This document shows, piece after piece, positions 46,723-60,207 of a DNA stretch of 64,000 nucleotides (positions are counted from its first letter, which is position 1; each line of letters starts with the position of its first letter). The position numbers and the translations under genes were made by a program. Source of the stretch: Apium graveolens. Lineage: Eukaryota; Streptophyta; Magnoliopsida; Apiales; Apiaceae. The stretch lies in NCBI RefSeq assembly GCF_009905375.1, contig NC_133657.1, forward strand, positions 66,559,233 through 66,623,232. The letters run 5' to 3'. The notes under the pieces were generated by a model. That model made no database searches and had not been told where the DNA came from. It saw only the letters and a list, made by a program, of their open reading frames with translations.

Positions 46723-49049
46723 ATGTCTGAAGAAGCACAAACTCCAACCAAGCCCACCAAAACTGAAGAAACTCCAAAGACTCAAATCCATAATCGATAT
46801 GAGACTATTAGGGTTCCCATACTGAAACCTTCTGAGTATCCCATATGGAAGGTGAGGATGTCTATGTTTTTGGAAGCTACAGATCCAGAACACCTTGACA
46901 GAATTAATGAAGGACCACATAAGCCAACCAAGCTCTCTGTTGTAGTTGCAGATCAGCCAGCACAGACTATACCAAAGGAGAAAAGTGAATATACAGCTGA
47001 AGATATCTCATATATTGCCAAGGATGCAAAGGTAAGACATTTGATGCATAGTGCCATTGATAATGTCATGTCAAACAGGGTAATTAACTGCAAGACTGCA
47101 AAGGAGATATGGGATGCCTTGGAGACAAGATGTCAGGGAACTGATTAAATTAAGAAGAACAGGAGGACTATACTCACTCAAGAGTATGAGCACTTTGACT
47201 CAAAACCTGATGAGTCATTAACTGATTTATATGACAGATTTGTCAAACTCTTGAATGATTTGTCTCTGGTAGATAACGAATATGATCTTGAAGATACTAA
47301 TCTTAAATTCCTTTTAACTCTTCCTGAAAGTTGGGATTTGAAGGCAACTACTATAAGAGACAACTATGCTCTTGATGAAACTACTCTTGGTGAAATTTAT
47401 GGGATGCTCAAAACTCATGAACTTGAGATGGATCAAAGAAGCAAAATGCATGGGAGAAAATCAAGGACAGTTTCTCTTAAGGCTAAGGAGGAATCCCCTA
47501 AAGTGGCTGTCTCAAAGAAAGACAAAGGAAAGGCTCTCATCACAAAGTCTGATTCTGAGTCATCAAGTCCTGATAGTGATGAGGATCCAGAAACTGATAG
47601 TCTATCTGAGATGGACCCTGATGAAGAGATGATGAAGCTGTGTGCTCTTATGGTGAAAGGAATCACAAAGATTGCATACAGGGAATTCAGAAGGGGAAAG
47701 AATTTTTCCAGGAAAGGTGCAAGTTCTGATAAGAAAGGTTTCAGAAAATCTGAAGGCAAAGGAGGAAAGTCTGACAAAGGAGATTACTCAAATGCCAAAT
47801 GCTACAACTGTGGTGAGAAAGGCCACATATCTCCTGATTGCAAGAAAGTGAAAAGTGACAAAGGCAAGGCTCTTGTCACAAAGAAAAAAAGCTGGACAGA
47901 CACTTCAGATTCTGAAAGTGAGGTGAACTATGCCTTGATGGCAAATGCTGATAGCAGTTCTGAAGCTGCTGAGTTAAAGGTACCTCAAACAACTTATGCT
48001 TTTCATACTGATGATATTACTGAGTTGAGAAGATATATTAAAACCATGTTCATTAGTTATAGAGATCAAACTTTAACATGTGAAAGATTAACTTCTGAAA
48101 ATCTTGCTTATAAAAAGAGGAATGATTGTTTAGAAAAAGAGTTAGTTATGTTCCATCAAACTCAGAAAGATAGAGATGATTCTTTCTATTTTAGAGATGA
48201 AGTGATTAAAATGAATGAATCTCTAAAAACTGAGTTAGAAAATGAAAGAGAGATTATCAGGACTTGGACTAACTCTGGCAGAACAACTCAGAATTTTTTA
48301 AGTAGTGGAAATTGGAAAGAGGGCTTATGTTATGGAGATGATAAGAATAATAAAGGAACTGTAGAAATTGAGCCTATAGTTGTTAAATAAAAGCCAAAGG
48401 TAAATCCTGTTAAGTTTGTAGCTGTAAAGTCCGATATTGATGAATCAGAAGTTAAAGAGAAATTAACTTCTGACAAACCAAAACAGGATAAGCAAACTGA
48501 AGTTAACATAGGCTTAATGACAAAGAAGCAGCTTAAGCATAAGCTGAAAGATGTTAAGAATGTAAACAAGGTAAAGCCACCTAGGAAAAATAGGAATGAA
48601 AGGAAGGTGTGAATAAAAGCAATGATTATAAGCCTGTTCCTAATGCCCATAGAAAGAAATATTATAACTGTGGAAATTCTAACCATCTGACTTCTTTTTG
48701 CAAGAAGAATAAGAACATAAACTTCTTACCTTCAAAATCAGGAGTTAAGAGTCAGTCTGTTAGATATAGGCCACAAAATCCTTGTTTTCATTGTGGTAGT
48801 TTATGGCATTCCATTTATACTTGTAAGGAATATCATAGTTTGTACTATGATTATTATCAAATAAAACCTTCTTTAAAGAAAGTTAGCATTATTCCTTCTA
48901 GTGTAAGTTCTGATGCAAAGTCTGATACTGTAAATTCTGATAAGAAAAATGTTAACATAAACTCTGATGTTAAATCTGATGCAAATGTTAACAAACTTAA
49001 TAAGGCCAAAGGATCCAAGCAAGTCTGGGTCCTCAAAACTAATCATTAG
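46723..49049 (+). pseudogene. gag of copy C, broken
   Basis: ATG at 46723 (MSEEAQTPTKPTKTEETPKT), 54 bases after the LTR. Same layout as the other copies: a capsid-like region, an acidic Ser-rich linker, the knuckle CYNCGEKGHISPDC, a coiled-coil-like part, then YYNCGNSNHLTSFC (its first Cys is Tyr) and CFHCGSLWHSIYTC. Breaks: TAA at 47146-47148, TAA at 48388-48390 where A has CAA, and a one-base deletion near 48598. It ends at the conserved TAG 49047-49049. Confidence 0.87.
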
Positions 49050-49061
49050 TGGTCTTTGTGA

Positions 49062-52000
49062 TTGCAGGGCAACAGGCTAAACATCCTAGTTCTGGACAGT
49101 GGATGTTCAGGACATATGACTGGAAATAAAGCCCTGCTATCAGACTTTATGGAGAAAGCTGGCCCAGGTGTTTCTTATGGAGATGGCAACATGGGAAAAA
49201 CTCCGGGATATGGCAATATCAATCTTGGGAATGTCATCATTGAAAACGTATCTCTAGTCTCAGGACTTAAACACAATATGCTGAGTGTTAGTCAAATCTG
49301 TGATAGAGGTTATCATGTGGATTTCTTTGAAGAATACTGTGAAGTTGTAAGCAAATCTACAGGCAAAGTTGTTCTGAAAGGATACAAGCATGGTAACATT
49401 TATGAAGCCAAGCTTTCAACAAGTTTTGATGGTTCTGAAATCTGTCTGTTAAGTAGAGCATCAACTGAAGAAAGCTGGGATTGGCACAAGAAACTCTCTC
49501 ATTTAAATTTCAGCAATATAAATGAACTAGTCAAGAAAGATCTTGTGAGAGGACTGCCAAAATCAGTGTTTGCTCCTGATGGCCTTTGTGATTCATGTCA
49601 AAAGGCAAAACAAAGAAAATATTCATTCAAGAGCAAGACTGAATTTTTAATTCTTGAGCCTTATCACCTACTTCATGTTGATCTATTTGGTTCAGTGAAT
49701 GTCATGTCTATTGCAAAGAAGAAATATGCTATGGTCATAGTGGATGAGTTCACCAGATACACATGGGTGTATTTCTTGCACACAAAAAGTGAAACTGCAT
49801 CTATCTTGATTGATCATGTCAAACAACTGGATAAATTGGTTAAAGACTCTGTGAAAATCATAAGAAGTGATAATGGCACTGAGTTCAAGTATTTGATTAT
49901 GGAAGAGTTCTGCAAAGACCATGGAATCAAATAGGAATATTCTGTTCCTGGAACTCCACAACAAAATGGAGTTGTTGAAAGAAAGAATAGAACTCTTATT
50001 GAAGCTGCACGAACTATGCTTGATGAAGCAAAGTTACCAACCTATTTTTGGGCTGAAGCTGTGCAGACTGCTTGTTTTACTCAGAATGCAACACTTATCA
50101 ACAAGCATGGAAAAACACCATATGAGATGGTGAAGAAAAAAAAGCCAAATCTGAAGTATTTTCATGCAAATGTTTTGTTCTTAAGACTCATCCTGAACAG
50201 CTATCCAAATTTGATCTAAAAGCTGATGAAGGAATTTTTGTTGAATATCCACTTTCCACAAAAGCCTTCAGAGTCTACAATTTAAGAACAAGGGTTGTCA
50301 TGGAATCTATCAATGTCTCTTTTGATGATAAGAAGATTACAGGACTTGAAGATTTCAATGATCATGATCAGCTGAGATTTGAGATTGAAGTTTTAAATTC
50401 TGATTCTGTAAATCCTGACAGTCTAAATCCTGACAGTCTAAATCCTGATACTACAAACTCTGATGGGTTAAACTCTGATGTTATTGAAACTGTGGTGACT
50501 ATGCCAAAGGAAAATGCACCTGTGCAGGGGGAGCATATTGAAGATCCAACCACATCTCAAGAAGCATCAGAACCTAGAACAGGCTCTTCAAGTTCTGATT
50601 CATCAAGTTCTAATGGGGCAAATTCTGATAATTCTAAAAACTCAAATTCTGAAGGATCCAACTTAGAGAGCATAATTTCAGGGGGAGCATCAGAAAATGC
50701 TGATGGAGACAACATGGATAATGGGGGAGCATCCAGTTCTAGAGATAATCTTTCATCTGCAAGGAAGTGGACTAAAGCACATACACCTGACTTGATTATT
50801 GGAGATCCTGAAGCAGGTATTAGAACTAGAACAACAACATCAAATGAATGTCTCTATCACTCTTTTCTTTCTCAGGCTGAACCAAAGAAAGTGGAAGAAG
50901 CTCTTCAAGATGCTGATTGGGTGCAAGCAATGCAGGAAGAGTTAAATGAATTTGAAATAAATAAAGTCTGGACCCTAGTGCCAAGACCAAAGAACAGATC
51001 TGTTGTGGGTACAAAATGGGTGTTCAGAAATAAAACTGATAGTGATGGCATAATTACAAGGAATAAAGCAAGGCTGGTTGCAAAAGGATATTCTCAACAT
51101 GAGGGAATTGATTATGATGAAACATTGGCACCAGTTGCTAGATTGGAAGCCATAAGGATATTTTTGGCTTATACTGCTCACAAAAAGTTTAAAGTCTTTC
51201 AAATGGATGTGAAAAGTGCTTTTCTTAATGGAGAATTGGAAGAAGAAGTTTATGTTGAACAACCTCCAGGTTTTGTAGATTTAAAATTTCCTCATCATGT
51301 CTACAGACTTGATAAAGCGCTTTATGGCCTTAAGCAAGCTCCAAGAGCATGGTATGAGACATTAGCTTAGTTTCTTCTGGAAAGTGGATTCAACAGAGGG
51401 ACTATTGATAAAAACTTTATTCTATCTCAACCATGGAAATGACTTACTTTTGGTACAGATATATGTTGATGATATCATTTTTGGTTCTACAAATGACAGA
51501 CTTTGTAAAAGGTTTGCCAAACTAATGCAGTCAAGATATCAAATGAGTATGATGGGAGAACTTAGCTATTTTCTGGGCCTTCAAGTCAAGCAGAATGAAG
51601 AAGGAACTTTTATTTGTCAATCTAAGTACACAAGAAATTTGTTGAAGAAATTTGGAATGCAAGACTGTTCAAGTGCATCCACTCCTATGGCCACTGTAAC
51701 AAAATTGGATAAGGATACTGGTACATCAGTAGATATTATTAATTACAGAGGTATGATTGGCTCATTACTCTATCTAACTGCAAGTAGACCTGATATCATG
51801 TATGCTACCTGTCTTTGTGCAAGATTTCAAGCAGATCCAATAGAACCTCACTTAACAGCTGTGAAAAGAATTTTCAAGTACCTTAAAGGTACAGCTGATC
51901 TGGGATTGTGGTATTCTAGAGAATTAGACTTTAAGCTAATAGGTTATTCAAATGCAGATTTTGCTGGATGCAAAATTGACAGGAAAAGCACAAGTGGAAG

Positions 52001-52417
52001 CTGCCAATTTCTTGGAGGCAGATTAGTTTCTTGGTTTAGCAAGAAACAGAAGTCAATTTCCACATAAACTGCAGAAGCAGAGTACATTGCTGCAGAAAGC
52101 TGTTGTGCACAGATTCTTTGGATGAAGAATCAGTTACTGGATTATGGGTTAACATATTCTAAAATCCCTATTTACTATGATAATCAAAGTGCTATTGCTA
52201 TGACAGGTAATCCAGTTCAACACTCAATGACAAAGCACATCAGCATTAGGTACCACTTCATAAGGGATCATGTGATGAAAGGTGCAGTGGAATTGTATTT
52301 TGTTCCAACAGATCAACAACTAGCAGATATCTTCACAAAACCACTGTGTGAAGCTACTTTAAAAGATTGGTAAATGAACTTGGGATGGTTTCAGGTTCTT
52401 TCTCTAAATCTGCCTAG
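49062..52417 (+). pseudogene. pol of copy C (protease, integrase, RT, RNase H), broken
   Basis: Protease LDSGCSGHMTGN; integrase with zinc-binding region and core ([21 protein letters not shown]); RT with [11 protein letters not shown]; RNase H ending at TAG 52415-52417 after FSKSA-like sequence. Breaks in order: TAG 49932-49934 where A has CAG; a 10-base deletion near 50168; TAG 51368-51370 where A has CAG; one extra base near 51412; TAA 52065-52067 in the RNase H motif, caused by two adjacent changes (CC to AA); and a one-base deletion near 52365. Like the other copies it has no ATG before the protease motif and shares the gag frame. Confidence 0.9.
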
Positions 52418-53900
52418 TTTATGTTCTGATACATTAGACCTCATGATCAGTATTTATAGAAATTACTATCTTTATGTAGTCTGTGCTTAAATTGAAATTT
52501 CCTTAAGTGCTGATTGTTGTCTGATGTGAATTTCTAAACTTTGATAGTGATATGAATGTTTATGTGACTATTCAATCCAATGAGGATAACTGTGCTAGAT
52601 GCTGACCTAGTAGTCTTTAATATACTAATAATCCCATGTTTGAAGTAATTGTTTATGTGGAAATCTTTTAACACAAGCAAATTCTGATATTGAGCTTGGT
52701 TAAAGTTTACTTTGTGTATCTTATTACTAAGTCAAAAACTAGAATAGTGCTCCTTATCTGTTAAGTTCTGATGTTAGTAAATCTGATGGATGTACTAAGT
52801 GCTGATAAGCCTCACTTATCAAAAGAAAAAGAAAAGAAAATAAATAAATATTAGGTACTCTTTTGAGATCTAGAGTAAAAATATGGAAGGGAATACCCAA
52901 GTGCATTGCTAGTATTAAGTAATATGCATTAGAAAAGCAAAATAAAATTTTATTGGTGACTTTTCACATTCTCTGATTACCGGAGAAATACTCTGATAAC
53001 AATATAAATTCTGATAAGCAGTCGTGACTCACTTACACTGAGAAGCCACTGTAAAAAAGGAATTTCAAAAGATGCATAAAATGAGCACAAAATAGTTGAG
53101 GTGGACTCATGCATGAACTTACTTTATAGTAGACTTCAGAATAATGACAGATTTTGAGCAAAGTTCTTAGTTATGCCTTATATCTAAGATGTACTGAAGT
53201 GAATTAAACTTTACTCTTTGTCTGATATTTAGCTTATTGCACACACATACACTCCATATGAATGATGAAAATAACTGTGGTGATAAATGTTGTTTTAGAT
53301 GAACAGTTTAAGTGTCAGTTGCATAAATTCTGAGGATAAGTTCTGATGGAAGTTCTGATGATTAAGTTCTGATGAAACCATATCAATATTTATGTGAAGA
53401 ATTACAGAAATAAACATTCACTTTTCGAGTTAAGGAGCCATATTCTGATGAATTTTAAATTCTGATAATAATCAAGTTCTGATGCTGACGTGGCAATATT
53501 TATTTACTTGATTTATTTTTGGTCATTACTTGAACAGTCATATTTTTATAGAATATCGGTTTATATGAGATAAAGTAGTAATAATCATTTGTTTAGTGAG
53601 AACAATTTTTTTTTGAAAAACTGAACGTGCAATGTAATCATTACTTATTTATCGTGCCCATTAACTTTTTGCCTTAACTGCTACATGGCTGATAGGTCTA
53701 AAGGTCTGTTCCACTTCATAATAACTGTTGTCACGTGGGTTGTCTAAGTAAAAGAGATAAAAGATTTTCAAATCTTTTATTCACATATCTATTCTATTCA
53801 CTCTCTCTCTTTTTCTTATTCTCTCACATTTTCTGACGGTTTTATATACAGACATTTCATCAAACACCTTTCAGGCAAACTATTTTCTCACTTATTTCTG
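52418..53900 (+). other. Spacer between pol and the 3' ORF in copy C
   Basis: About 0.9 kb shorter than in copy A. It keeps the purine tract (52821-52845) and the conserved block with GTGACTCACTTACACTGAGA, but lacks the small ORF found in A and B. The CT-rich leader before the 3' ORF is present (53790-53840). Confidence 0.7.
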
Positions 53901-54718
53901 ATGGCGCCCAAGGATTTAATTATTGATGGAGCCAAGTTTGTACCAAATAACTATGCTGCAATCTTGAATAAGGCTGAAGCTCCATCAGATCTACACTTTG
54001 TGCAAGATTTATTAGCCAATAGTGAGATTGGGTACGCTTTGACCCAACCTCAATCTATTTTAAGCAAACAAGTGCCGACGTTTTGGCGAACTGGGCTATT
54101 TGATAATGGTGGTGCTGCTGGTTCACCAAGCATCATTATTACATCAGGAGATGTTGAGCATGTGGTTACTCCAGGAGCAGTTCGTAAAGCTCTCCACTTA
54201 CCTGAAGGTTGTACATTCTCAACAGTGGAGGATCCTGTTTTACAGCAGCTTATGGCCAGTCTGGGCTATGAGAAAAGTTTGGAAAAACTGGGTCAACTAA
54301 AAAGATCAAATATCATAAAGGAATGGAGCTTTTTCTTTGATTGTATCACTAAGGCATTCACCAATAAATGCTCCAACTTTGATTCTATTCCCATAATGAG
54401 TCAGCAAATCGGGTATACTCTTATCCATCAAACTCATTTTGATTTTGCAAGTGCTGTGCTAGGTTTCATAGGGGATAGGATGACAGAGGATAGGAATGTA
54501 GTATACTTTGCTAGATTCTGTCAGCTTATATATACTTTTTGTTGTGTTGATGAGCCCCCACTAGCCAGTGATTTAATTCCACCCTTTAAGCTTGCAAAAA
54601 GGGCTTTTAATGATTTGTTAAATGCTGACAATAAGAAACAAGTGCTGAGACCGTTAGAGATTCCTCAGCCAGTAAAACATATCTTGGTAAATGCTGATCC
54701 ACAAGCATATACATCTGT
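53901..54718 (+). pseudogene. 3' ORF of copy C, N-terminal part only
   Basis: ATG at 53901 (MAPKDLIIDGAKFVPNNYAA). The first 270 codons are open and close to copies A and B, with FWRTGLFDNGG, TPGAVRKALHLPEGCTFS, EWSFFFDCITKAF and GFIGDRMTEDRNVVYFARF shared. At 54719 the reading frame enters the LTR of the inserted long-LTR element and stops 24 codons later. This is the compact N-terminal part only; the disordered and coiled-coil parts are beyond the window. Function unknown. Confidence 0.8.
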
Positions 54719-57700
54719 TGTAACGCCCCCAAATCCGGGGTCAGAGGATTTGGTCGTCACTATGAAACCTCAATCCAACTTAACCTGTTAAATTAATAAA
54801 TAAATGCCAGCGGAAGATATTTAACATAAATGACCCCATCTAATCCAAGATCTTTTAAGGTTACGGTTCTAGAAACAAGATATCCAAATTCCACAAATAA
54901 ATTTTTCGCTTTCTTTTAAAACTCTTTTCAATAATTCTCAATATCCATACTTAACCCGCTAGTATAACTTCGAAATGAAGTATACTAGGCCCAACTATAA
55001 AATACACAACTATAATATAATATAATATAATATAAACAACTTTACACAATAAACTTACACTAGCCTGCAACCCTGGATCAACCACCTTCCAAAAGCTTCT
55101 TCTTTGCTTCCTTGAATTACGCAGCTAAACATCGCAAGCTAATCCTCACTGGAGGTTAAATTTAAAAAGAGTCAAGTATGAGCGGAAGAAATGCTCAGCA
55201 AGATCAATATAGCATATATAAGGTCGTTTTGATATAAAACCGACATCTGCATTAGAGCATAACATTTAAAATCATAGTTGCTGAATCATAAAATTTTAGT
55301 TGAGGAACCCCAGAATTGATTCCATAATTGTATTCAAAACCATTTTGATATTTTTTAGCGAAATGCTTCAACAAAACTTTGAATCTTAACGAGAATAAAA
55401 CTCGTAAAACAGTATTTACGGAAATATCGTAAACCACCATAACATGAAACAATGATTATGGATTGAATCATAAACTTTATTCAAAACCGAACTCTTCAAA
55501 TTAATACTCATTTTGCTGTCATATCAAATTAGATATCAATACGAACTTTGATGCTCACAACACCCATACTGAAGTCAACATCAATCATCTATACTAATAC
55601 CACCTTTGATATTTAACAACAACGTAAGTATCAGCATAATTCAGAATCTGAATCAAAACTGCATTTCACCATTATTCCAAAACAGAAACAGTTGATAAAT
55701 CATTTATGTTATGATTATCAAAACAATAAAGAATTTTAGATATCTATTTAGATTGGAACCAATTATGCACTATGTTGTTCCTGATGATCAGTCACGAAAC
55801 AACACCGGTATCCCGCAGCCATACCGTAAATATAGGTACTACCCGTATCCCGAAGACATACGGTACCTATAGGGTGCCAGAAAAGGCATAACAAGCCTTG
55901 TAAGATATTACACTTCCGTATAATAGCTCACGCTGGACCGGTGCCTCGGCCTCTTACGCAACCAGTAACCATCCAATCTTAAAACATTTTATTGAAAAAG
56001 GGGTCATAATATTCGACACCCGAAATAATTTTATTCCCCCAATTCTTGGGTAGTAATATTCGCAACCAAATCACATTTCTCAAAATCCAAAACATTTATA
56101 AATCCGATAATTGGATAAGTAAAACCACTTGCCTATTCTGAATATAGAATCACAGATGAGCATTTGCACAAACAGAATTATTTAATTCAACGATATGTAA
56201 AACATTTATCTATTCTGAACTGAGAATAGGGAAAGCAATACTTGCATGATAAGATTCAAAATAAATATCACTTGAGCAATAAGTGATGATAGGGATACTT
56301 GCCTTTGGGTTTTAGCAGTTAGTCACACTCGCAAAGACGCATCTATTCTGACATTCTGCCTCAAAACATCACCGTCTTTATTCAATTAATCATTTGGTCT
56401 GCTGCTCATGCAGTGCTGCAACCCAAGATTCCATACTATTCAACTCTACTCTGCACCCATTCCATCGGGTCCTGATCGACTTGAGAGATCCGCATCTATA
56501 ATTAAAATATAGAACTTTAATCGTCTAATCGATAATCACTCGACGAACTACGCGTCAAAAGCCTATTGTCTACCCATACGATAACCCACACATGAATATA
56601 ACAGACAAACACAGGACTCTTGATCCACATATGCACATAATTCACATAGCATATAAGCACATAACTCATATATCACATAATTCATATCACATAAGACTCG
56701 GTTCATCAGAAGGGTCGACTCGGTACGTTTAAAACGGAAATCGGGTCAAAAATATGATTTATCGATCAAAAATCGACTCAGAATGATTCGTAAAACAGGC
56801 GACCTTTCGAAAGAAAAGAATTTGGGCCTCGAAAGTATTTTTAATAGAAGCAGAATATTATTCTGAGTCTATACGCGTTCGTTTCGTATTAAACAGACGA
56901 ACGGTTGATTTATTATGAATTTTTGAACATTTTTCGGAATAAAAACGGGTCTCTAAATCATTTTATAACTAAATAATAGTGCTCGAACACCCGAAAATAA
57001 TTTTATAAGAATTATTGAGCCTGGAAAATAATTTAAAAAAATATTTTAAAGCTCGAACTATTTTTTGGAATTTTTAAATCATAAGAAATAATTAACTCGA
57101 ATTAAATAATCAATTAAAATTCATTAACTAAATAATTTGAATTTATTTTCGAATAATAATAAAAATAATAATCTTCAGAACTAAAAAAAATAATATTTTC
57201 TTGGAAATCGGACAGCACCTGCTCTATTTCTCGGACTGCCAGTCGATATCATATCGACACAACCAACAACAATCAACACAATAATTTATATTTACGCGTA
57301 TAAACACTCCAGAAATGAATAACACGGCCACCTGAACCAAAACTCGGACCAAAAGTGACTTCTCCAATAATTTCTAAAAATTATGAAATAAATATATAAA
57401 CACTAACATGCTATAATATACACAAGTACGAAAGCGAATTTCGGAATCTTTACCCAAAATAAATTTTGATCACCCCGAAGAGAATATCTGATGTCCGGAA
57501 AATATCTCCTGAAAAATCCGAAATTAATAGCCATAGACATATACACGCTGAGATGCCATGTGGAGTAATCACCGCCTCCAAACTCTTTTTCTACGCCCCG
57601 AAAATAAATTAAAACGGAAATATAACGGAAATATGCCCCGCAATTTTTCTTCTCAAAACCTTGCAATATATATATCTATGCGTAGGTATCGAAGTGCTGA

Positions 57701-58965
57701 TCGTTTATATATATAACAATTGAAATTTGGATGAACGGCTGAGAAGATATGAATTTTTGAAAATTAGAAGTATATAAAATAGGGAGAGACAGAAGACATA
57801 GGAGATGGGACTGTTGTGTTTTGTAAAAGAAACGGGGAAGGGTGAAGAAATGGGGGGGTTTGTTGTTCACGGGGTGGCAGGTGGGGGTGGTGGCCTCCTG
57901 CCACGTTTTTTTTTAACAGAGCACAACAACATATCCTTATTTATACCTGAAAATTTTGTTTTGCCCCGCATTTCTCAACTTATCGAATGAACGCGTCGGT
58001 AAATAAAATCAGAAAAATTACCAAACAAATTCTAAAATTCTCAGAATAATTAGAAAACTAGTAAAATAAAATTTTCATAATTTTTAAAATATTTTTGACT
58101 TGCGCTCTATACCTGCATTATACAATTTAACGAACCGAGCTGCACTTGAAATAATTTCAGAAAATCACGAAAATAGTCTTAAAATGTTACAAATATCCTG
58201 AAATTTATAAAAACATAAATTTCGTAATTTTAAAACAATTTTTGAAACGCAATTTATACCCGCTTTTAGCAATTAAACGATTCAACGCGCGGGTAAAATT
58301 AATCCTAAAAATTCCCAAAATAATTTTAAAATTCTCAGAGTATTCCAAACTTAAATAAATATGAGTTTCGTAATTATTGAAGAATTTTGAAATTAAATAC
58401 GGGTTTTACAAATAAATGCAATCAGAAAATCATACAGGGCTAAATAATTGATGAAATATTGATTTCTAAATTTTATAAAATCCCAAAAATAATTATTGTA
58501 ATTATAAAGTCATAAAAATAATTTTAAAGATAATTTAAATATTTATAAAATTAAATTTTTCAATAAAATCACTTTTAAAGACAAAAACAAAAGGATACGA
58601 CTCAGTAATTAATAATACAAATAATCCTCAATCACAACTGAGTCCCACACAATTAATATTATATACAACACATAGCAGACATAATATCCATCCAATCCCT
58701 AATATTACTAAACGAACTCAATTTACCGATATCAATAAAATGATCGATTTTCAAATAAACTTTTGAAAATAATACATTTAAGGAAATATTTTCAGAAATT
58801 AATAAGGATCAATATAACACTCAACAATTAGCACATTACCATTTAATAACACAAACTCGTTAAATAAGAATAAAATATCCACCATTTTATTCCTTCTAAA
58901 TCAGAAAATCACATAAACATATTCAAATATTAATAACAATAATTCTGAAAATACGGGATATCGCA
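54719..58965 (-). repeat. 3' LTR of the long-LTR element (4247 bp)
   Basis: Plus-strand start TGTAACGCCCCC and end ATATCGCA. It includes a TATAATATAATATAATATAA microsatellite near 55015, a minus-strand TATA box at 57701-57716 and a G-rich hairpin at 57874-57904. By eye it differs from the second copy at about 2 percent of positions plus an 8-base gap near 56822. A minus-strand ORF of 87 codons (57666-57403) starts just after the TATA box; it is not intact in the other LTR and may be chance. Confidence 0.88.
57701..57716 (-). promoter_or_regulatory. TATA box in the long LTR
   Basis: On the minus strand TTATATATATAAACGA, a good plant TATA context. It is repeated in the other LTR at about 63185-63200. 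It implies a U3 of about 1.25 kb and a very long R plus U5 of about 3 kb. Confidence 0.6.
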
Positions 58966-58969
58966 ATCT

Positions 58970-58981
58970 ACCCCCCTTATA
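58970..58981 (-). promoter_or_regulatory. Polypurine tract of the long-LTR element
   Basis: Minus strand TAAGGGGGGT next to the LTR start, preceded on that strand by CCTTA. Confidence 0.7.
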
Positions 58982-60192
58982 AGGATTCCGTCCTCGGAAT
59001 CAGCAGAAGAAAGCACTAAGGGTTTTCTAACCAAATTTCCATTTCCAAATAACCTCAATTTTCCATAATCTCAAATAACTCTTGTATTCCTTGTATAATA
59101 AAACTTTTACAGAAGCTTTGCTGGGCACCATTGTTCCATTCACATCCTTTGACCAATTCATCAATAGAATCACTTTTTACTGATCGCGAGAAAGAAGAAT
59201 AGAGAGAAAGATAGAGAGAAGAAAAGAAAGAGAGATAGAGAGAGAAATAAAGAAATAGATTGACTTCGTTGTACGCCATTGATAGTTTAATCGCATTACA
59301 CTCCACTGTCGTCCTTTGTAATTCCATCACATCGCCTTACTTTGACTTGACCAGGATACTCAACTTAACTTGATTGGCATACCTTCAAATATTTGGAATG
59401 ATAAAATCATGGAATTTCAAAAAGAAAAGAATCTGATGCCATAACGGGACCAAAATCTGAATTTGAGAAAAAGTATTGTTGAAATAAGAGAATAACTGAG
59501 AGATCGATATGATCAAATGAACTTGGTATTGCGTGCCCAAATTAAGACACTACTAAAGGTGGTTAACCTTCATGTATTCACAATACACACAAGTGATGGC
59601 GTCCCATCCAACTCCTATCACACAGACAGGTATACCTTGTGTCCCCTACAGTTAGGGTTGTTCATCTCAGTCAGAATAAAAATATCAAGGAATTCAAAAT
59701 TAAATGAATAAAACTGAAAAGATTTCAAAGCTGATATTTCTGAAGGAAATGAAGTCCAGAGAATAAAAATTCTGGCACAAAATGAATAAACCGGTCTTAG
59801 GGATTATGTCTTCTAACTGATATTTCTTTTTGAGAGAAGTCAAAAGAATTTATTGAAAAAGAAGGTATTGCCAAAGTCTTAATATTTATCTTCAATTTAA
59901 ACTCTTCTGTTGACTCGCCATCTGATTCTAGACACTTCTTCATGTTCCACGGATATCGATAATCTTCATCGTCGTCGAATTGTAGTAGCCTCGGAAGATT
60001 CCACAATAGAAGTTTGCAAGCGCCAGGAGTTTTATCCAGCTAAACACAACCATCTCAAACGAATGCGCCTATCTTAACTTATTCGTTGGCACTATATCCA
60101 ATAGTCCAACAAGAACTCGATATGAGCTCAAACGTCCTCACATAGCTATACACACTCCTACACACTCTCGTTTCTAGTTTACTATAACCTCA

Positions 60193-60204
60193 GCTCTGAT
60201 ACCA
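60193..60204 (-). promoter_or_regulatory. Primer binding site of the long-LTR element
   Basis: Minus strand TGGTATCAGAGC, the initiator tRNA-Met complement, three bases from the LTR end. Confidence 0.9.
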
Positions 60205-60207
60205 ACC

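Larger units (their letters stand above)
46082..54718 (+). mobile_element. Sirevirus-like Ty1/copia retrotransposon, copy C, 3' end displaced
   Basis: Contains the 5' LTR, PBS, gag, pol, a 1.5-kb spacer and the first 270 codons of the 3' ORF. A long-LTR element was inserted at 54718/54719, so the rest of the 3' ORF and the 3' LTR should lie right of the window. Of the three related copies it alone shows the start of the element. It is defective at many positions. Confidence 0.88.
58966..60207 (-). other. Internal region of the long-LTR element, no coding capacity recognised
   Basis: It contains a GA-rich stretch (59180-59255) and two minus-strand ORFs of 91 and 69 codons (59330-59055, 60006-59797) without any recognisable domain. 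No protease, RT or integrase motif is seen in any frame. Confidence 0.75.

Noticed and set aside
57403..57666. An 87-codon gene in the long LTR
   Set aside because: In the other LTR (63150-62857) the same frame ends in a different sequence because of an indel, so it is not maintained.
59055..59330. A protein gene in the internal region of the long-LTR element
   Set aside because: The ORF covers a GA-rich simple stretch, which keeps frames open by chance.
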